Below are positions 7,400 to 11,831 of a stretch of DNA of 11,831 bases, piece by piece. Under the pieces are notes generated by a model. The model saw only the letters and a program-made list of their open reading frames with translations, did no database searches and was not told the origin of the DNA. Made by a program: the position numbers and the translations under genes. This stretch comes from Hyphomicrobium sp. (GTDB taxonomy: Bacteria > Pseudomonadota > Alphaproteobacteria > Rhizobiales > Hyphomicrobiaceae): positions 1 to 11,831 of the forward strand of contig JAUVPN010000041.1 in NCBI GenBank assembly GCA_030598645.1. Direction: 5' to 3'. Within the stretch, counting starts at the first letter, position 1, and each line of letters starts with the position of its first letter.

Positions 7400-9394
7400 A
7401 TGTGCGGCATTGCCGGTATTATCGACCTAACTGGAAAACGCGAACCGAACCGCGCCAAAGTGGAGCAGATGGCCGGGGCCCTTTCACACCGTGGGCCCGA
7501 CGATGAAGGCTACCTGTTCGCGCCAGGCCTTGGACTGGCATCGCGCAGATTAAGCATCGTCGGGCTCGGGGATGGCAATCAACCCATCTTCAACGAAGAT
7601 CGCACGGTCGCCGTCGTCTACAATGGAGAGCTGTTTGATTATCCCGAGCGCAAAGCAGCGCTTGAAGCTAAGGGCCACGTCTTTCGCACGCATACCGACA
7701 CCGAGATCATCGTCCATCTATACGAGGAGCACGGTGAGGACGTATTCGAAGAACTCAAAGGTCAATTCGCACTGGCGTTGATCGACTTTACAAAGCGCAC
7801 AGTGTTTCTGGCCCGTGACCGCGTTGGAATTTGTCCGCTGCACTGGTCGCGACAGGGCGACTGGCTCATGTTCGGATCCGAGATCAAGGCGGTGCTGGCC
7901 TCCGGCGAGGTCGCCGCGGCGGTAGACCCTCGCGGCCTCGATCACCTTTTCACGTTCTTCGCAATGGGTACACGACGCACGATGTTTGATGGCGTGCACT
8001 CTTTGCTTCCCGGCCACTATCTGAAGATCGAATTTCGCCAGGATGCACAGCGCGCCGAGATCCGCGAACGACGCTATTGGGAATTCGACTTCCCAGACGC
8101 CGGCCAAGAGGACAACCCAGAAGCCAGCGAACAGCTCATCGATGAATTCGAGGACAAGTTCCGTCGCGCGGTGGAGATCCGCTTGCGCGCTGACGTGCCA
8201 GTCGTCGGATACCTCAGCGGCGGCGTTGATTCTGCTTATGTGTTGGCCAATGCCTCGAAGCTGCGGGGCAGCCCAATACCGAGCTTCACAATCCAAGTGC
8301 CCGGGAAAGGTTTCGACGAGAGGGAAGATGCACTTGTCACGGCGCGCCACCTCGGCAGCCGTCCCACGATTCTTAGGAGCGACGCCGGCGTCATTACCGA
8401 CGCCTATCCGCGGCTGATCTCGGCAGCCGATTGCCCCGTCATTGATACGTCTTGTGCGGCACTATGGTGCCTCGCGCGAGAGGTCCACGATCAGGGCTAT
8501 AAAGTCGCGCTAACGGGCGAAGGTTCCGACGAGGCCTTCGCCGGCTACCTTTGGTTCAAGCTGCGCAATCTCACTTACTGGCTCGACTTCGCCGGATTAC
8601 AGACGAGTGACTCTGTGAGTCGTTTTGTTCGCAAGCGGGCTGCACCTGGGACGAGTTTCGCCGAGCTTCGACGTATCGACGCAACGGTGGGCGGCGCGCA
8701 CGCGCAAATGCTTATCTATCACCTCGTATCCCAATCGCGACATCGCTACTTCAGCGCTTCCCTGAAGGATCGCCTCGGCGATACGAACGCCTACGAGGAT
8801 TTGCCGCTCGATTTGGAACGCATGCGCCGGTGGTCGCCGCTCAATCAATCGCTCTACTTCGGATACAAGGGCATGCTGGCAGGACTACTGATGAACCACA
8901 AGGGTGATCGGATTGCCATGGCCAACAGCGTCGAGACCCGCTACCCATTCCTCGATGAGGATGTAATCGCCTTTGCCTCCCGGCTACACCCGCGTTGGAA
9001 GCTGCGTGGCTTTACCAAAGACAAGTATCTACTGCGCCAGGCGGCCGCACGGATACTGCCCAATGAAGTGGCCTTCCGGCCAAAGGGCATGTTTCGCGCA
9101 CCACTTGCGGAAACGTTCTTCGCGAACCCACCGCCGTTCGTGCGACAACTCGTAAGCGAGGAGGCGCTAGGTAAAACTGGTTACTTCAATGTTGAGGCCG
9201 TAAGGCGCGACGTTGCACTCATCAAAAAGGGCGAAGTCGCCAAGCTCGGCACCTTCGCTAATATGGGGCTAATTGGTGTGCTCGCAACGCAGCTCTGGCA
9301 CCATCTTTACCTGGGTGAGGGCCTGTGCGACTTACCAACACACGAACCTAAACCACATATCGACCGACCGACTAAAACGCAAACGGCGGCTTGA
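7400..9394 (+). CDS. Glutamine-hydrolysing asparagine synthase family protein
   Basis: Two-domain amidotransferase of the AsnB family. The N-terminal Ntn domain frees ammonia from glutamine; the C-terminal ATP-pyrophosphatase domain adenylates a carboxylate (aspartate in true AsnB) and amidates it. The protein has 664 residues. The nucleophile is C2 in MCGIAGI, so the initiator Met must be removed. Glutamine-pocket marks are SHRGPD (29-34), R50, YNGELFDY (74-81) and the TDTE motif around D100. The synthetase domain has the PPi loop SGGVDS (273-278), TGEGSDE (372-378) and SVETRYPFLDED. The ATG at 7400 is chosen over a GTG at 7388 because Cys must follow Met; AGGAG sits four bases upstream. YNGELFDY and RVGICPLHW differ from classical AsnB (YNGEIYN, GIxPLY) and suggest a distinct subfamily, so the amidated product may not be free asparagine. 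It converges with argG. Confidence 0.93.
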   Translation: MCGIAGIIDLTGKREPNRAKVEQMAGALSHRGPDDEGYLFAPGLGLASRRLSIVGLGDGNQPIFNEDRTVAVVYNGELFDYPERKAALEAKGHVFRTHTDTEIIVHLYEEHGEDVFEELKGQFALALIDFTKRTVFLARDRVGICPLHWSRQGDWLMFGSEIKAVLASGEVAAAVDPRGLDHLFTFFAMGTRRTMFDGVHSLLPGHYLKIEFRQDAQRAEIRERRYWEFDFPDAGQEDNPEASEQLIDEFEDKFRRAVEIRLRADVPVVGYLSGGVDSAYVLANASKLRGSPIPSFTIQVPGKGFDEREDALVTARHLGSRPTILRSDAGVITDAYPRLISAADCPVIDTSCAALWCLAREVHDQGYKVALTGEGSDEAFAGYLWFKLRNLTYWLDFAGLQTSDSVSRFVRKRAAPGTSFAELRRIDATVGGAHAQMLIYHLVSQSRHRYFSASLKDRLGDTNAYEDLPLDLERMRRWSPLNQSLYFGYKGMLAGLLMNHKGDRIAMANSVETRYPFLDEDVIAFASRLHPRWKLRGFTKDKYLLRQAAARILPNEVAFRPKGMFRAPLAETFFANPPPFVRQLVSEEALGKTGYFNVEAVRRDVALIKKGEVAKLGTFANMGLIGVLATQLWHHLYLGEGLCDLPTHEPKPHIDRPTKTQTAA

Positions 9395-9402
9395 GTAAGT
9401 CG

Positions 9403-10635
<1,233 letters not shown>

Positions 10636-10674
10636 GGAGGTCGGCTTTCAGGACAGTGTTCGGATGCGGAGCGC

Positions 10675-10702
10675 ACTATACGGCGCAGTCGCTGGCCTGC
10701 AA
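10675..10702 (-). promoter_or_regulatory. Candidate sigma-70 promoter for argG
   Basis: Read on the - strand, TTGCAG (complement of 10697-10702), 16 bases, TATAGT (complement of 10675-10680). The -10 box matches the consensus at 5 of 6 positions, the -35 at 3 of 6. The start codon lies about 40 bases downstream of the -10 box. It sits in the 197-base space between the membrane protein gene and argG, where a promoter is needed if argG is transcribed alone. No ARG-box-like operator was recognised. Confidence 0.4.
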
Positions 10703-10832
10703 GGTTCGCTATTATCTATGCGTATCGCTCGCAGCAGAGGGCAGACTGTTCTTTGCCGCTTTAAGAGAACCGTGAACAAGTTGATGCGAGGCGGATCCTA
10801 AGAAATTCGCATGTCAGTTCGGCTGATCCTAC

Positions 10833-11321
10833 TTAGGCCTTGCTGGGAAGTTCCGCTCCGGCATCTGCATCTTCGATCATCGCACCATTGTCACGCCGTT
10901 TGCCGGCGCGCTTGCCGGCCACGACCCAATAGGCAAATCCGCCGAAGAACCCCAGTGCTAGAAAGGCACGGATGGCATAGTCATTTACAATCGTCGGTTC
11001 ACTACCAACCTCGACCAAGTAGTGAGCACCAAAACCTGCAAGGGCAATCGCAATGCCGACGAGCACATAATAAATCCATGAGCGAATACTCAGCCATTCA
11101 CCTACTGCAATAGCAATCAACGCAAACGGGAAGGCGAAGATTGCTGCATGTGTCGCGGCAAGAAGGGATAGCATCCCGGCGCTAGCAAGCCGCTCCCACC
11201 GCAACTCGGCGGGCAAGATTGCAATATCGGCTGGCGTTATGACGAAGGCGACAACCGCCACCCCAGCGACAAGACACGCAATGATAAAACCGAACAGAAC
11301 CCTGAACAGCGTGCCAAACAT
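10833..11321 (-). CDS. Unknown four-helix membrane protein, paralogue of its upstream neighbour
   Basis: I do not recognise a named family. From the ATG at 11321 the protein has 162 residues and four strongly hydrophobic segments at about 8-29, 50-73, 82-101 and 116-136, so it should be an integral inner-membrane protein. A basic patch (AGKRAGKRR, 135-143) and a hydrophilic, acidic end (EDADAGAE) follow the last helix; by the positive-inside rule this tail is likely cytoplasmic. Shared with the neighbouring gene product are VGExxxIRxxIYYV between helices 2 and 3 and GFFGGFAYWVVAGK at helix 4. A GTG at 11342 would add seven residues; I prefer the ATG, which has GGTGAG a few bases upstream. It is likely co-transcribed with the upstream paralogue (97 bases apart). 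No catalytic residues or Cys-based motifs are evident. Confidence 0.8.
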   Translation of the reverse strand: MFGTLFRVLFGFIIACLVAGVAVVAFVITPADIAILPAELRWERLASAGMLSLLAATHAAIFAFPFALIAIAVGEWLSIRSWIYYVLVGIAIALAGFGAHYLVEVGSEPTIVNDYAIRAFLALGFFGGFAYWVVAGKRAGKRRDNGAMIEDADAGAELPSKA

Positions 11322-11418
11322 ACTCTCACCCACTCGTCTCACCTAACGACCGCTTGAACTTACAGGCCCCAAGTCGCCGCGCTCAATAGAAAATTGGCCT
11401 CCTGCCTAATCAGCACAC

Positions 11419-11831
11419 TTAGGCATTGCGTCCGGCAATAAGCCAGTAAATGAAGCCACCGGCGAACCCGGCTGTAGCAAAAACCTGCAAAATAGTTGTT
11501 TCCGGGACAACGATATTGCCTGACTCACTTATCCGCGCAAGCAAAGGCATTGCTGCCAGCGCAAGCCCCCCGCCAACGACGTAATAAATTGCGGCGCGGA
11601 TACGAGCGATCTCGCCGACGATGACCACCAACAGCGCCGGGATCAGCGTAAGACCAGTGGCGAGCAATATTCCCTGTCTCATAAGATCAAACATGACGAC
11701 GACAAAATCATTTCCCGACTGCTCGCCTTTCAGTGAACCAGTAATGCGCTCCAAGCCCAAGGTGAAAAGTACGAAACCAGAAACCCCGGCGGCGATCAGC
11801 AGCGCTAGAGGCACAGTAATAAAACGACCAA
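11419..11831 (-). CDS. Unknown membrane protein, paralogue of the downstream neighbour, start outside the window
   Basis: This frame reads to the right edge without a stop, giving at least 136 residues. A GTG at 11814 could start a 131-residue product, but the upstream GRFIT residues and the first helix beginning immediately after suggest that the true start lies beyond the window. Four hydrophobic segments fall at about 6-25, 53-72, 79-98 and 113-132 of the visible protein. PALLVVIVGEIARIRAAIYYVVGGGLALAA aligns residue for residue, in two stretches, with the neighbour's FALIAIAVGEWLSIR and SWIYYVLVGIAIALA, and GFAGGFIYWLIAGR aligns with GFFGGFAYWVVAGK. It lacks the neighbour's basic and acidic C-terminal tail and ends right after helix 4 (AGRNA). 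Function unknown. Confidence 0.78.
   Translation of the reverse strand, partial: GRFITVPLALLIAAGVSGFVLFTLGLERITGSLKGEQSGNDFVVVMFDLMRQGILLATGLTLIPALLVVIVGEIARIRAAIYYVVGGGLALAAMPLLARISESGNIVVPETTILQVFATAGFAGGFIYWLIAGRNA

Noticed and set aside
7291..7506. A 71-codon + strand frame upstream of and overlapping the asparagine synthase-like gene.
   Set aside because: Most of it overlaps the N-terminal nucleophile region of that gene in another phase, and the product has no features of a real protein.

Overview
The window looks like ordinary chromosome from an alphaproteobacterium, most likely of the order Hyphomicrobiales. Reasons: it is moderately GC-rich; the L19, TrmD, DnaK and DnaJ sequences read as alphaproteobacterial; a DUF1330 gene sits beside pyrF; and L19 carries a C-terminal helix-hairpin-helix-like extension that I know from alphaproteobacterial ribosomal proteins. 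The genus cannot be named from this sequence alone. No rRNA, tRNA, CRISPR array, insertion sequence, phage gene or attachment site was found.

Layout, left to right. Positions 1-7111 are all on the + strand: the 3' part of dnaK, a weak terminator and a possible heat-shock promoter, dnaJ, an NAD(P)H-dependent FMN reductase-like gene, pyrF, a small DUF1330 gene, trmD, rplS (extended L19) and map. A gene-poor 288-base stretch follows, then a 664-residue glutamine-dependent asparagine synthase-like gene (7400-9394). This converges on argG, which lies on the - strand (9403-10635), with only 8 bases between the two stop codons. Beyond argG are two further - strand genes for small paralogous four-helix membrane proteins; the second runs off the right edge.

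Most of the left two thirds serves protein synthesis and maturation. DnaK and DnaJ fold new and damaged chains, TrmD methylates G37 of tRNAs to hold the reading frame, L19 lies at the ribosomal subunit interface, and methionine aminopeptidase trims new N-termini. PyrF makes UMP, and the FMN reductase-like protein probably handles redox or quinone stress. The right third has two ATP-pyrophosphatase amino-acid enzymes (asparagine synthase-like and argininosuccinate synthase) plus two unknown membrane proteins.

Nothing here looks like a new defence or mobile system. The items most worth a second look are the L19 fusion, trmD-rplS without rpsP and rimM, the tandem membrane paralogues, the possible structured leader before rplS, and a faint phosphoribosyltransferase-like relic downstream of map.
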